From assembly GCA_905221605.1 (NCBI GenBank), contig CAJNDS010002523.1:406501-470500 (forward strand): a DNA stretch of 64,000 nucleotides, read 5' to 3'. The DNA is from Symbiodinium natans (Eukaryota; Sar; Dinophyceae; Suessiales; Symbiodiniaceae). This document shows positions 12,017 to 24,600 of the stretch, one piece after another. The notes beneath the pieces are model-generated. The model was not told the origin of the DNA. It saw only the letters and a list, made by a program, of their open reading frames with translations, and made no database searches. Positions within the stretch are counted from its first letter, which is position 1. Every line of letters begins with the position of its first letter. The translations under genes and the position numbers were made by a program.

Positions 12017-12601
12017 ATGAGAACAGAAACAGCACCATGGTGTCCGCATCTCTCCAAGTGCGCGACCACTGCGGCATCCACCGGTGAAATCGCGACCGCC
12101 GCGCACCCAACCGCTGGAAGCTTCTTGGGCAGCTGTCGTGTGGTTTCGGATAAGAACAACAACGTGCACTGTAAGCAAGAGCCAAAGAGAAACAAGCAAC
12201 CACATTCGATCAACATCTGGGCGATCAGCATGTTTGGTTGGCTGAGGTCAAGCCTTCAAGGTTCAAGGAGATCGTTACACATGGCACGTTCCGTGACCAC
12301 ATGCATAGGCGTGCTTGCATTCTGTAGAACGCACAACTTGACGCTGCTGGCCATCTGCCAACTGGCGATAGCTAACGCAGACACAGCAAAAACATATCTC
12401 AAGCAGGGTGGCTTGGACTTAGCTTCGCTAAACCGTTCACAGCTCAGGTCTCTTGACGCTCTTCACCAACAGCATTGTCGCGTGGACGTTGCGCTTCTTG
12501 ACGTGGTCCGGCATCTGCGTTTTGCCGTCTGCGCAGTAGCCAGATCAGTGAGTCGTCGTCCAAATCGCCTGCTTTTCGCAGGAGGCGGCGGCGCTTTCTG
12601 A
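12017..12601 (+). CDS. Hypothetical reading frame in the right arm of the insertion
   Basis: An ATG-started frame of 194 codons. No family recognised. The second half has a hydrophobic stretch around residues 95-115 (CIGVLAFCRTHNLTLLAICQ) and is Leu, Arg and Ala rich toward the end. The opposite strand has shorter competing frames, so coding status is uncertain. It lies on the strand opposite to the Rep-like gene. Confidence 0.25.
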   Translation: MRTETAPWCPHLSKCATTAASTGEIATAAHPTAGSFLGSCRVVSDKNNNVHCKQEPKRNKQPHSINIWAISMFGWLRSSLQGSRRSLHMARSVTTCIGVLAFCRTHNLTLLAICQLAIANADTAKTYLKQGGLDLASLNRSQLRSLDALHQQHCRVDVALLDVVRHLRFAVCAVARSVSRRPNRLLFAGGGGAF

Positions 12602-12628
12602 CCTAAAGGAAAACTGCTTCGCACACTG

Positions 12629-13039
12629 TCACACTGCATCAGAGCAGGCTACGCAAAAAGAAGTGCTCTTCTTGAGGATAGCAGCTTCGTTCTTGAGGGC
12701 TTTGCTGGCGCGCTTCAGTTCGTCCTGGCAAAAAAGGCACGTGTATGGGCAGCGTGCGCGCATAGGACAGAAAAGTCTCTTGGCACCTTCAGCTCTTGCC
12801 GCTGCCTTTTGAGATCTCGTACAACATCGCCAGCAGCAGCTTCGGCACTCATGGCTGCAGCAACTACCGTGGCGCATGCACACGTCTCTCTTTCCACCCA
12901 CTTGAGGACACACGAAGCAAAGCACGCGTTCCCGCTCAGAAACATTGCACACGCTGGGCCCTACTTCCAGCACCAAGAACGCATGGTCCTTTCCACCATG
13001 TTGCACCTTCCCCAAGCAGTAAGGGAAGAATTGCAGCAC
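12629..13039 (-). CDS. Cys-rich hypothetical protein at the right end of the insertion
   Basis: A minus-strand frame of 136 codons containing about 19 cysteines, grouped as CFVC, CMRHGSCC, CRSCCWRCC and CPYTCLFCQ, with nearby His residues. Such pairs suggest zinc binding but fit no family I can name. The first ATG lies at 13037-13039, in the flanking host repeat, so the first seven or so codons would come from outside the element. Same strand as the Rep-like gene. It may be a chance frame, since the opposite strand also has open frames. Confidence 0.35.
   Translation of the reverse strand: MLQFFPYCLGKVQHGGKDHAFLVLEVGPSVCNVSERERVLCFVCPQVGGKRDVCMRHGSCCSHECRSCCWRCCTRSQKAAARAEGAKRLFCPMRARCPYTCLFCQDELKRASKALKNEAAILKKSTSFCVACSDAV
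12998..13019 (-). repeat. Right imperfect terminal inverted repeat
   Basis: Reverse complement begins CTGCTTGGGG and carries GCAACAT at offset 16-22, as the left end does. It lies directly inside the right TA. Confidence 0.5.
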
Positions 13040-14034
13040 CCAGCCTGAAGAAAGCAGAGTTTCTTCTGCTCAATCTGTCAAATTTCAGTGTGCCTTGAAT
13101 TTCTGTTTGGCCATTTTAAGGCTGGGCAACTCTTAAGTTGTTCTGGCCATGAATGAGAAGAGGTCAGTGTGATTGTTTTTTTCAATGTTGGCAAGAACTG
13201 CAAAAACATTGGTTTTTCTTTTTAAACTTTGGAGAAATCGAGAAAACACTGGAAAGAAGTCAGAGTTATGAAACTTAGACAACTTTCTTCAAATTCAGTA
13301 GCAGACATGCACAGCAACACTTTTTGTTTTTTCAGTTCAAATTGCCTTTGCTCGTCTGAACAGAATTTTTCTTTTTGCTCAATGTTTTCTTTGTTTTTTG
13401 TCGGAATGATCTCTTGGTTGAATTGCAAGCTCAGAAAGAGAGTTTCGAGAAACCTGAACCAAAAAACACAAGCAGATCGTTCAGCAAGTGCTTTGGTGAG
13501 TGCTGTCAGCCTGGTAATCTGTGAAAAATTGCAATCGGAACTTAAGAGATCCATAAGAATGTGCATTTTGTGGTTTCGGCTGTTTTCTGAGTGTGCATGT
13601 GCAAGAGTGTTGTGGTTGCAAAGTGTTGGTTTGCGGGTGCATGTCTTTGGCTTCAGTGTGCAAGGAAAGTTTCAGTGTGTGGGTAAAGGGTGGTAACGCA
13701 TGGAGTCTCAGAAGTGACACCAAATTGAAAAAACAGTGACCTTGCAGTGGTGTCTGTGTGTGTTTACCTCGTTTTTTCAGTGTGAATGGGTGTGTTGTGG
13801 TTTTCGGCGTTTTGGCAGAGTCGTGTGTGTCATGGAGTGTGTGCTGTGTGTCATTATGTGGGTGCAAAGTGGCTTTTGTGGGTGGTGTGCGTTTGCGTGT
13901 ATGTCGGCTGGGTTCTGCTGGCTGTTCAAGTGTGGAAGTGTGTGGGTGGTGAAAGGTGTGTGGATTTGGAGACACAAAAAGAGGGCAAGAAATCAACTCC
14001 AAAAGGTAGGGAAGCCGAAGTGACCTCCACAGTA
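13020..14034. repeat. Dispersed repeat, copy II, right part
   Basis: Near-identical to 793-1806, with one extra A at about 13205. Begins with the second TA of the target duplication and ends where copy I and copy II diverge at ACCTCCACAGT. Confidence 0.85.
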
Positions 14035-14925
14035 AAAAGGCATCTAAAAAAAGAAGTGCGTGTTCCCCCTAGCCCCAGGTCAGTCTTTGTAAAGTACAAA
14101 GAGGGCCAATTTTTGGTTTTCTGAAAAACTTTCATTCTTCAAAGATTTTCAAATGCAGGAGAGAAGAATTCTTCGAATTCCAATTCCGCCTCCCGCAGTT
14201 TCTTGTCCTTCGAAGCTTGTAGAATCTAAATCGACCTTCATCGCAGGCACTTCGTGCAAATGCTGCAAATACGTGTGTTGCAACTCTGGCTTCTTCATCA
14301 ACGAGTCCAACACCTGGAGCAAACCTCTCACCATCCAAGTGCTTCAAATCCAGTGGGTCTCGCCTGTGTTATTTTTTTAAGCTCAACTTGGGCTTTTTTG
14401 GATTTTGGGATCAGTTTTGGATTTTTTGAGAGTGCTTGTTTGACCACATAAGAAGTTTTCAGAAAGCAAGCGGATTTGCTGCTTCTGCACAGATAAGCGG
14501 GATTTTGAGACTGTGCTTCTTGAGAATTGTGCACAGAGAAGCATCGGAGTTTTGGCGTGATTGTGCTTTATGAAATTTTTCCGGCAAGCAACGGAGGTTT
14601 TTGGGGGCTATGGTGGGAAGTTTCGCATAGACAAGCAGGTTTTAGGGTTTCCGTGCTCTTTTTCAGATTTTGCACAAAGAAGCGGGGTTTTGGGGGAACT
14701 GTGCTTCCATAAGAAACGGTTGTGGTGGACGAGCACGCGCCACTTTGCAGGTCATGTTTCGTGTCTGTATGGATTCGGAGTGCTGATCAACGCAAAGCTT
14801 CAGCCATTGTTTTGACAAGGATTCTGCGCATGCTTTCGAGTCGAGGGGGAGTTAAAGCATGTTCGCGGCTCCCTCCCTTTTGTTATGGACATAATTTTGA
14901 ACTATGTTTCATGAAAAAACGAATG
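14035..14925. other. Spacer, no recognised gene
   Basis: A minus-strand frame at 14149-14334 (61 codons, including LLQVLDSLMKKPELQHTYLQ) reads like a protein segment and could be an exon remnant, but nothing around it supports a gene. 14390-14720 is T/G-rich with repeated TTTTGGG and GGGTTTT phrases. Confidence 0.35.
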
Positions 14926-15640
14926 TATAAATATAAATATAAATATAAATATAAATATAAATATAAATATAAATATAAATATAAATATAAATATAAATAT
15001 GAATCTAAATATAAATATAAATATGATAATATAGATATACATGTAAATATAATTCATATATATATATATATATATTTATATATTTATATATTTATATATT
15101 TATATATTTATATATTTATATATTTATATATTTATATATTTATATATTTATATATTTATATATTTATATATTTATATATTTATATATATATATATATATT
15201 ATATATTATATATTTATATATTTATATATTTATATATTTATATATTTATATATTTATATATTTATATATTTATATATTTATATATTTCTATATATTTATA
15301 TATTTATATATTTATATATTTATATATTTATATATTTATATATTTATATATTTATATATTTATATATTTATATATTTATATATTTATATATTTATATATT
15401 ATATATATATTTATATATTTATATATTTATATATTTATATATTTATTATTTATATATATTTATATATTTATATATTTATATATAAATATATTTACATGTT
15501 TATATATTTATATATTTGTATATTTGTATATTTGTATATTTGTATATTTGTATATTTGTATATTTGTATATTTGTATATTTGTATATCTGTATATTTGTA
15601 TATTTGTATATATATATATATATTTTTATATAAATATTTA
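14926..15640. repeat. AT-rich microsatellite block of about 700 bp
   Basis: Three simple repeats in series: (TATAAA)n from about 14926 to 15020, a TATATATTTA/ATATTT type from about 15055 to 15485, and (TATATTTG)n from about 15500 to 15610, with short mixed junctions. Long open frames across it on both strands are artefacts of the composition. Confidence 0.95.
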
Positions 15641-18600
15641 TGTGTGTGTATTCGTGCTGGGATAAACAGCAAGAGAAAATATATACACAGATGAGTTTCA
15701 TGTGTATACAGGTGTATATATGTTTGACTTTGTGTATATATGTGTGTATACAAAATTTTCTTGCTGGAATTCTTTGCATGTATGAGCATAAGAGTTGACG
15801 ATTAAGAAGTTAAGGTGGGCCCTTGTCAAGGTCATAGTCGTACAAGGATTTGCACTATATTTTGAAACGCTTTCTTTCACAAGAATACACTTAAGCCTAA
15901 ACGTTATTTTGAAAAGTCACTTGTTAGCGTCCCTTGTTAAAGATGGCGATGTTTTTCGCAGTGTGTTGATAGCCTCAAAATAGAGCACCGTTTATTTGAC
16001 ACGAAGCGAAAAGCATTGACAAAAGCAATAATCACAAAGAACGCATGGCCTCAAGCATCTCCCGGCCGATATGCAAAAACCCAGAGCTTGCTAGTGCTTT
16101 TGAACACGAGAGAAGTCAAACACGACATACAGGAAACATCAAACAAGCCAAAATTCAAGAAATGCACTTCCACAGTCCCCCGAACACTTGAAACAGGGCA
16201 CGAGGCTTTCTTCTTACGAATGCTTTGATTTCATGTCGTTTTGCAAACGTTTGTGGACATTATGTGCGACGTCTATCCGGTGATCTCAAGTGGGCGGTGT
16301 GGGTGGGGCCCCCCCCTGCGTTTTTGTAGAAATTTTTTTGCCCACCTTGCACGTCCTGTGTTAGCCCTGAGCCCAAATGCCCAAGTCTACACGGGCCGAA
16401 GCGCAATCCTCACGTCATGGAGAATAAGAGTGAGCACTTCGAATAGATAATTTCAATCGATGAGGTGTGTTGTGAGATGGAACGTTATGCATTCTGATGC
16501 CATGACTTCATGCCCACTGTTTCACAATTGGAAGTATGGCTTCAAGTGTTTGGCTCGAAATAGTCTTCGCACGCACCTTAAACCACAAGTCCTTTCCCAT
16601 CTTTTGCGTGCAACTTGCTTGACCCTTGGCACTCAGTCTTGATAGCCCGCAAGCCCGCAACCAGGACGCGACACTTGAATCCCGTGAGGCTTTGAACACT
16701 AAGCCCAGCACACCCGGAGACTTTTGCAACACTTTGTCGACTTTGTGGCCTCGAAAGCAATGACATGGGCATGGCTTGGAAGGCCTCGGACGCACTGGGG
16801 GTGGACCCTTAAGAAGCCGTTTTGTATGTAACGACAGGGAGGCTTTTTGGCAAACTCGAGCAGGTTAGGAAATGCCCATGAACCCCCGAAGGGCCCCGAA
16901 CCCAAGCAACTGTCCTGAACCAACAGGTGACAACGCGCCAAAAGGGGCAGAGGGGGCCTCCGTGCCGAGCCGCCCTTGGCGCTGCCAATGTCGGGCAGGT
17001 GGATACCTACATCCTTGTGGCTTTGCTTCTTTCGCGCCTTGGCCTGCAAGCGCCCCCCGGCGCTGGTCACAGCCTCAGTGTGGACCCACGTGCAACATGC
17101 GCAGCCCTGCATCCTCAGGATTCCCCCTGTACAGTTCGCGTAGGGGTGTAGGGGTGGGCAGCCGGCCTTTTGGGTGAATCAGTTGGTTCAGGCGGCCGTG
17201 GCAGCGCCGAGCCTCACACAGCTCAGGTTGCAAAGGTTCAGTGTGCGTGGGGCTTTCAGACGGTCACATCTGTCACGGTCATCTGGCTCCACGACGCTTC
17301 GAACTCGTTCCGCATGGCATGATCTGTGCGACACAATTTTCGCCGCCTTGCGCGACTTCACCTGGGGAGGATATTGGCAACCGAAGGCTCGGAATCCCCT
17401 GTAACCCTGTGGCGCAAAGTCTTCGAATCATTAAACTTTTTCCTTGTGAGTGCATTCCCACACCCGAAAGTCCCGAGAGCACCGGATCGCAAACATCTTG
17501 GTCCTTGCGTGTCTGGCAAGAAAAGTGGACCTCTTTGAGCTCTGCCTGCTCCTGACTTGAACCATCCAGGTTGGGTGATGAGATTGATGCATGTGCACCG
17601 GTTGCAGCCGAAGGGCTGTCTGTAAGAAGGCGGAGATGCTCGCCTGCTTCGTGCAATCTCCCGATCACTGTGTCAGCTCCCGGGTTGGGTGAGGGACTTC
17701 GACGCTTCGCTAACCAGAAGATCCTGCGTCGCAGTCTCCGGACCTGAGGATTTTTGCTGCGCGATGACGCTACTCCAACAGCTCCCACCGAATTCTTCCT
17801 CTGCTCCATGCGTTGTGAGTGTTTCGCGGCTTTAGCGGCCGTATCTCACGGAGTCCTCGACCTTCTGCATCCGGTCGGGCATCCCGCTGGGTGCTCACAA
17901 GGTGCGAGAGCCCTCCGCAGCTCAGCCCTGCATCTTCCGGCATCTTCCAGTATTCGGCAATTTGAGCTGACCTGCCCTGGGCCTGCACAGGTCAGAGTTT
18001 TTATGAAAGCCTTCTTTGCTTGATGTGTGAAGTCAAAGCTTTCAGGATGCCGCGTTTCTTGGCGAGGTGCTGTCCACGGCTTAGGCTCTCGTTGGCCGTT
18101 TCCTGTCAGGAGGCACGGCGCGGCCGTGGGCTGAATCGCAGGCTTTCCCGATCTTCATCTTGGCCTGCTTTGTGCGTCCGGCCCACACTTGCTTGCTTGA
18201 GTTGTGCATCCCACGCGGTGCCCTGCAGCTATACTCGCATGCGCCGTTCCTGTTGCAGCTCCTCCTGCCAGCATGCATCCTCATGCCAGATGGGAATTTC
18301 ACAGCATCATGCTAGGTGGGACTTTAACAGTAACTTGTGGCTTCAGGAGACGATTGAAGCGGGTCTAATTCACTCATGGACGTCCCATCTCTGAGTAGGC
18401 ATCCCGGCTGTTGAGCCGACGTGGACTTTGTGCAGCCTTGAAGAATCCACTATGAAAACGCTGCTGCCTGGCAAGATACAAAGTATGAGGAAAACATCCG
18501 GCATGTCGCCCTTCTCCGGTGCTCGGACGGATGTGGATGTAGTGACGCCACGGAGCAAACTCTTGCACAATTGACTATCAGGCCTGCATCGAGTGACTTG

Positions 18601-21600
18601 CTGTGACTGAGCACATGCTCATGTGCTAAATACTGCTGTCTTCGTGGTACGCGGGATGCAGGAGTTACGCAGGTCTGAGCTGTCTGCATCGATCAGAGGC
18701 ATGCGTATGTATCGTAGGTCTCAGTGCCTTAGTTGACATCGTTTCAAGAGGCATCGTGCAGTAAGCTGGCGTCGCAGCTTGGTGACTTGATGCTTTGCCG
18801 CTCTTCATGTTGGCCCTCAGCTGGTGGTGGATCCATGTGCTGTCGGGGCCGCACACGCTGCGCCTGTACCTGCAATCTGACTGTGCATAGCAACCTTGTT
18901 AAGCCCCTTACAGACTTGAAGTTTGCCTCACCTGACTTGCGGTGAACTATGCAAATACTCCGCGCACGCAGAACGCATGCTCATGCCACTGATGCTGCAC
19001 TGTTCTCGCATATGCCGGAGTCAGAGGGCGGGGTTGTTTGGGCGACAGCTTTTCTACAATGCTCTCACGTCCAAGCTCTTGAGCAGTTTGGGTCATTTGT
19101 GCGGTTGGAAAGCCGATGTTTCTTGTCACATGTATGGGGAGGTCAACGCCGAAGGTCTCATCAGGTTCCAGACCAACCTTCTTGGATTTCTGGGGAAGGT
19201 TCTGAAGGCTCTGAAACCTTCTTCGGCCCATCTGCGGCAAGCTGCTTTCATCACTGGAATACAGCCTGCGACTCTCAGAGAGGTCGGGAGGGTGGGGGCC
19301 TCGTGTACGGCCAAGTTGCTTGCTGCATTGCTTGATTGCAGCTGTGGCTTTGTAGTCAGCTTGCGCCGCTTGCGCCGCTGGCGCTGGTCCAAGTCCTTCA
19401 GTTCCTGCCGGCATGCAAAAGCAATCCGGCTTCCTTTTGCTCCCTGTGAAGGCTTGCAGTTGGACCTTGCTCCCTCGAGGACCACTGCTTGTCCACGTTG
19501 AAGACGCTGACTGCCACAGTTCTCGTTTGCAGTGTGCGGCCTGGGCTTGCATGCGAAGGGCTGGCACGCTGGCATGCCCGGGGTGTTGAAATAGGCCCCG
19601 AAACTGCATTCTTCGATCCGGTGTGGGTACGGATTTCGTGGGAGCATCTCGTCATGCCGACTCGCCACCTTTTGTGTAAGCGGCAGCGCTGAAGTTAGAC
19701 CTGCGTTGTGGCCTACGAGCAGGCCAAGCAGCTCTGCCCGCAAACTTAACAGGCCATTCGTGGCCGATCCCGAGAACGCTCGTGGTTACCCATGAGCACA
19801 GGCCCTCATGATGGAAAGGAAGTATGCTATCATTCTTGCCCTATTCGCCTGACGACGCATATCAGTTCCAGACATCGTTCGTGTGTTCGAAGGCCAAAGC
19901 CATCTGAAACGTCAAGTCTGCCCATTCCACCGAAGACATGGGGAGTTGAGGCATAGGTTGAAGGCCACAACGTCGGAGATCATTCAAATGAGTCGAACTG
20001 AATTCAGGAACGTCGCGGAACGCCTGTCCAAGAAAGGAGTGCGTGACATGCCATCCAAAGGAATCTCCACGGAATGGTCTGGGGTTTGTTAAGGGGGTGA
20101 TGAATGGGTTTCTGGGTCGGTATATGAGTCGCATTTCCCTTGCCGAATCATGTCTTGGGTCTAGTTTTGGTCTTTCAATGCTTGCACGACCCCCTGGCTC
20201 AGCTGGATCCACTGAGCGCCAGTCCATGAGCTCCCGACCTGTGAGATGTTCTTGCATTCCTTGCAAGCACCCGCAGTTGCAGTTCAATCTGGCTGCCTCC
20301 AAGACCAGTGCTGGAAGACACCGCGTGCTATAGCAGACGTTCTTGTTTACTTCGTCTTGTTTGGGCTTCGAAAGCTCTCACGATGCCCCATAACCTGACC
20401 TCCTACGGTTGATTTCGTTGTGTTCCATGCCTTCTGTGAGACAGTGCACGCGGTTCCCGGATTTCCGTATGCTCTGTGTGGGTGCAGAGCCTTTCAGCAC
20501 TTTCAGGCATCTCAGGCTATTTTCCTCGGCCGCGCTTCAGCTTCGTTTTGTTGCGGAAGCACGCAGCTTGCTCAGATCCGCTTAGCCCTGCTTGGGTGGC
20601 ATGTGAGTTCCATGTGCATCTGCCCTTAAGGACTTTGCCGGCTGCCCGAGTGCCTCCGTGTGGGTTCGCTACCAGGTTTGGCTGATCAAGACCTTCTCAG
20701 GGTGGCGGCCTCCTCGCAAGAGAAACGTTGGGGTTCACATGCGGGAATAGCCAGCTTCGCGTGCTCTGCAGATTGTGAGCTTGTAATACTCCCCATTTTG
20801 TCATCTTCGTTGTCCACTTCCCTCATCCCATATTCCTTGCCTGCTTTTCTTCGCCCGCCCGGCCGAAATTGCCAACTTGGACAACTTGACTGTCGTGCAT
20901 GCCTGTGCACAGCCTTCAGATAAGAGGTTGTGGAGTTCGACACCTAGCAAGGTGAGTTGGGTTACTGTGCGGTGTGACGTTTAAAGCCAGTCGGGGTGCT
21001 TGACGCATGCTTGGTGAGCTGTGACAGACTCTAAGCCTCCCTCCTGCAAAGTTTGGGGTTGAGGCTTCAGGTCGTTGGGCATTGGGGGTTTAAGTCGCCT
21101 GCTTGTGCACATCCCACGAGTGTTGCACTCCAGAAGAGAGATGCACGCAAGCCTGTTCAAAAATGTTCTGCAAAATCACATGCCCTCAAGCCACGGTCAT
21201 GCTGTGCATCTGCAGTTAGAAGTCGTTGAGTCGTTGAGTCGTTGAGCGTGAAGCCGCCAGCGTCCCCATTGTCCCCTGCCTGGGACCTCCAACACTGCCT
21301 CCAGGAGAATTTCCCGGAATTCCCGGACCTCGGCCGGCTTGGAAGAAAGAGGCGCAGAAGGCTCAGGCGAAAGCTCCGACGCAGCAGCCCTGGGGCTGAT
21401 GGCAAACGCACCCGGAGAGCAGCCACTACTTGAAGCAACAAACTTTGAAGAGCAAGATCTTCAGGTGAATCTCGCATGCGCCTCCGGGTTGCAGGTCGCG
21501 ATCCCTATCTCTTTTTGTGAGTGACTCCCATCGGTGGTGACGTTTGCATCAGCCCCTGCATTTCATCATGTTTCATCGTGCGGTGTGCACGCGCGCTTCT

Positions 21601-24600
21601 ATGATGTGTGCCCCCATGTGTCATCGTTGTGTGGCGTAGGAGTTCAGAGTGCGTGTTGGAGTTTCAAGACGGGAGCACGGGCGTTTTCTTTACTACCCCT
21701 GCGGTGCCGTGGCCATGCCCTGCTCTTACGGTGCCTTCTGTTCCCACAGCATCTCGAAGCATGCCTTTCGCTCCTTTCGGGCAAACGAACCTCTACGCCT
21801 TCTGCGAGGGCACAGCATGCCCAGCTCTTCCCAGCTCTTCCGTGTTTTGTTTCGCCAAGGTGACGGCCAGACGGCTGCAGCCTTGAACCGCTTGACAGAG
21901 CTCTTTTCAAGGCAGCCTGCTGCGCGACAGCTCGGCTTCCTCTAGCCGACTGCTTTTTGTAAGTGTATTGGCCTGTATTGGCGATTGTTCTACTCAGAAG
22001 CGAGTCTCCTGTGAGCATCCCTCTCCAGTGGCGAGGCCTACTTTGTGTCCGAGGCAGCGGGTGAACGCTACCTGGACAAGACTGCATTCAACTGAAGGGG
22101 GCCAGTTTTGTCGAACGGGCCTGCTCAGTGCTGCCGCCATCTTCACCAAGCAGCACCAGGCCAAGCCACACCAAGCCTCACCAAGCCATCAGCCCCGGGC
22201 GGTCCCGTCAAAGAAGCCACGGGAAATGTGGGAGGCGTGGTTAAGCTGAATGATTCAATGTGTATTGAGCACATTCCAATGCAGGGAGGGCAGTCGGCAG
22301 TTCTTGTGGGAGTCGGAGAAGGACGTGCCGCCCTCCAGTTTCCTGAGCCACTTCCTGCACGGCTACGCAAACGTGGCGGCAACACTGGCTGATCTCTTCC
22401 GTTGCTTCGGGCTTGGGGTTTACAGACTTTGTACACTTTCTTCTTGGAGCCTGGTTGCGTCTTTGGATTGTGCTGCGCGTTCTCACGGCCACTAGCTCAG
22501 AGCCTTCAAATCAAAGGAAGTCGCTACTGCTTTGCGGACGGGATTTCTGCTTTCCTCCTTTCTTCTTTGATGACTGGACCGCTTGCATTTCCGGATTGCC
22601 CTGTTCTGCGCTGCGTGGAGCTGCACATCAGGTTTTCATTCTGCCTGGATAAGTGTCAGCTCCATACGCCTCCGTGACCAGCTGTGAATCAACGCTCAGG
22701 ATGTTGCCTTGCATTCTTCGTGGCAAAATGGCATTCCAAAAGATGTACCAGCCCCTATCACTGATTCACAAATCGTTTCCGCTTGTTGGCTAGGTTCCAT
22801 TCATGAAGTAGGTAGTTTTTGAAAGTCTCTGCATACAGTAGGCTCTTGGTCACCCAATTGTTGGCATGGCCATGGCCTGTGGCTGCACAAGCATCATCAG
22901 TTTGATCTTCAAGAGAATGTCCACAGCCCGCTGGCATGTACGAGACTCTCATCACAGAAGTGCCACCAGCTTCCCAGCTTTGCATCATTTTGCATCTCTT
23001 GTTTTGCACAGTCGTCTTGGTTGGGCATGGGATGTCCTGCAAAGTGCAAAGAGCTTGCGCTGAGCGGGCCACCGGATGTCCAGCGCCAGGGACTTGTGCG
23101 CCACATTCCAGGCAGCGAAGCCCGGCTGGAGCTGCCACGGCGATGCCAAATTGCGGGGAAGCGGGTGTCCTTTTCTGGCAGTTCTGCTGTCTGGGATTGC
23201 CCTTTTCTTCGTGGCAAACGCATTCGCATCTAAATTGCGGAGACCACATTGGCAAGAAAGAGCTCCGACTCTGGCGCGATCTGTCGCTGCCTCTCCGGGG
23301 GGAAGTCCGGTGCATATCTTTGACAAAACCAAAGGTGCCCTCACTGGTAGCCATCTGATCACTTTAGCTCCGAGCTCCTGAGTTTGGAGAACGGCATCAG
23401 TGAGCAAAGCAAATCCCCCAGTCATCTGCGGAAAAGAGGTGCTTTTTCAGAGTGCTTGAGGCAGCTGCAGTGCTACCGTTAAATGAGCCCAAGACGTGTA
23501 GCCAAAGCCTCAGCAGTATCTCCAGAAAGTTTCGAGAAAACTTCGAGAGCTGTGCCGGCTCTCGCTAGACTTTCACGCTGCTGGAAGAAAGGGAGGTCGA
23601 GCTTTCTGAACTGTTGCGCGCTTACAGCGCGCTTCTGCATTGCGTACCGAGCCAGTGTATGGGGTGAACGGCACAACGCCAACAGCAACGCTCGTCATCT
23701 TAGCTTCGAAGAGGATCGACATTGGAAGTGCAACGTGACAAGGCTTTCCCGTCTTAAGTGACTCCTATCCGCCGTATCCCAAAGGTCCACCCTTTAAAAA
23801 GGACATGTATAGCAACCCGTTCGAAATCGGAAGACGTCCAGGAGAAGGATGTGAAACAAGAATCTGGGGGGGGGGGGGAAGATTGCCAGATTTGACCATT
23901 GCTGTTGTAAAGTACAGCCAGTTCGCGGTTTGACGTCACCGATAGAGTGCAGTTGTTTCTTCTCTCATCGAAAGTGTTTGCTAGACTTGCTCTGCTTTCG
24001 TTGTGAAGCTAATGTGTTTGCATGCCTGACTGAGCATCACCCAACTGCTGTTTAACAGTTAGTTCCTCACTTTGACATTCTTTGTGGGGCTTGTGCTTGT
24101 CCAAGCTTGTTCACGTGGCCAGGCTAAGATGCTAGTAAGAGTTTATGGATTGAGGACTTGTATGGATTGTTGGGGTCTAAGAAGGTGCAGGCTTAGGATT
24201 TCGAAAGCTTTTTTGGGCCGCAGTTCACCTGAGCCGCCTTTCGCCCCCGCTTCGTCCGTCTCGGACCACGAGCCAATCTACGGCTCATTCCACCGGGGCT
24301 CCGCATCCCTCTTATCGCCGCGGGTCCCCCGCGAAGGTCTCAGCAGCTCGAGATTCCGACACTCCACCCCTGTGGGTTTTGAGCATCTGCTTTGTCCAGT
24401 TCCGGCTCTTTGGCCACCGAGAGGCCTCTTCTGTGGGCACTCCCCCGACAAGCTCGGGGGGGGGGGGCGGGGGAAGAGGATCTGGCGACCTTGTTTCCCG
24501 TCCTATTCTTTGCTTTCAGCCTTTCGGGCTTAGGCGCTTGGCTTTGGGCCTGGCAAAACGACCCGTTCTAGGCACAAGGTTTGCCCATGTTTGCCCCCCA

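Larger units (their letters stand above)
3629..13019. mobile_element. 9.4-kb insertion carrying a Rep-like gene and satellite, flanked by TA duplication
   Basis: Copy I of the surrounding repeat reads GTTGAATAAGGGAAG at 787-801. Copy II reads GTTGAATA up to 3628 and TAAGGGAAG from 13020, so one TA in the empty site has become two. The inserted 9,391 bp has weakly matching inverted ends: reading inward, 14 of the first 22 bases agree, including GCAACAT at offset 16-22 on both sides. Inside are the minus-strand Rep-like gene, a duplicated block upstream of it, three diverged 190-bp units, a higher-order satellite and two further reading frames. TA duplication with inverted ends is typical of Tc1/mariner-like DNA transposons, yet no DDE transposase was recognised. 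It could be a non-autonomous or composite transposon, or a new Rep-bearing element. Confidence 0.75.

Noticed and set aside
14722-15633. Open frame of 303 codons
   Set aside because: It is almost entirely the AT microsatellite; residues are runs of Ile, Tyr, Lys and Leu.
18020-18570. Possible LINE endonuclease remnant (DFNSN at about 18320 and a later PTW)
   Set aside because: Only two short resemblances; no reverse transcriptase motif was found nearby.
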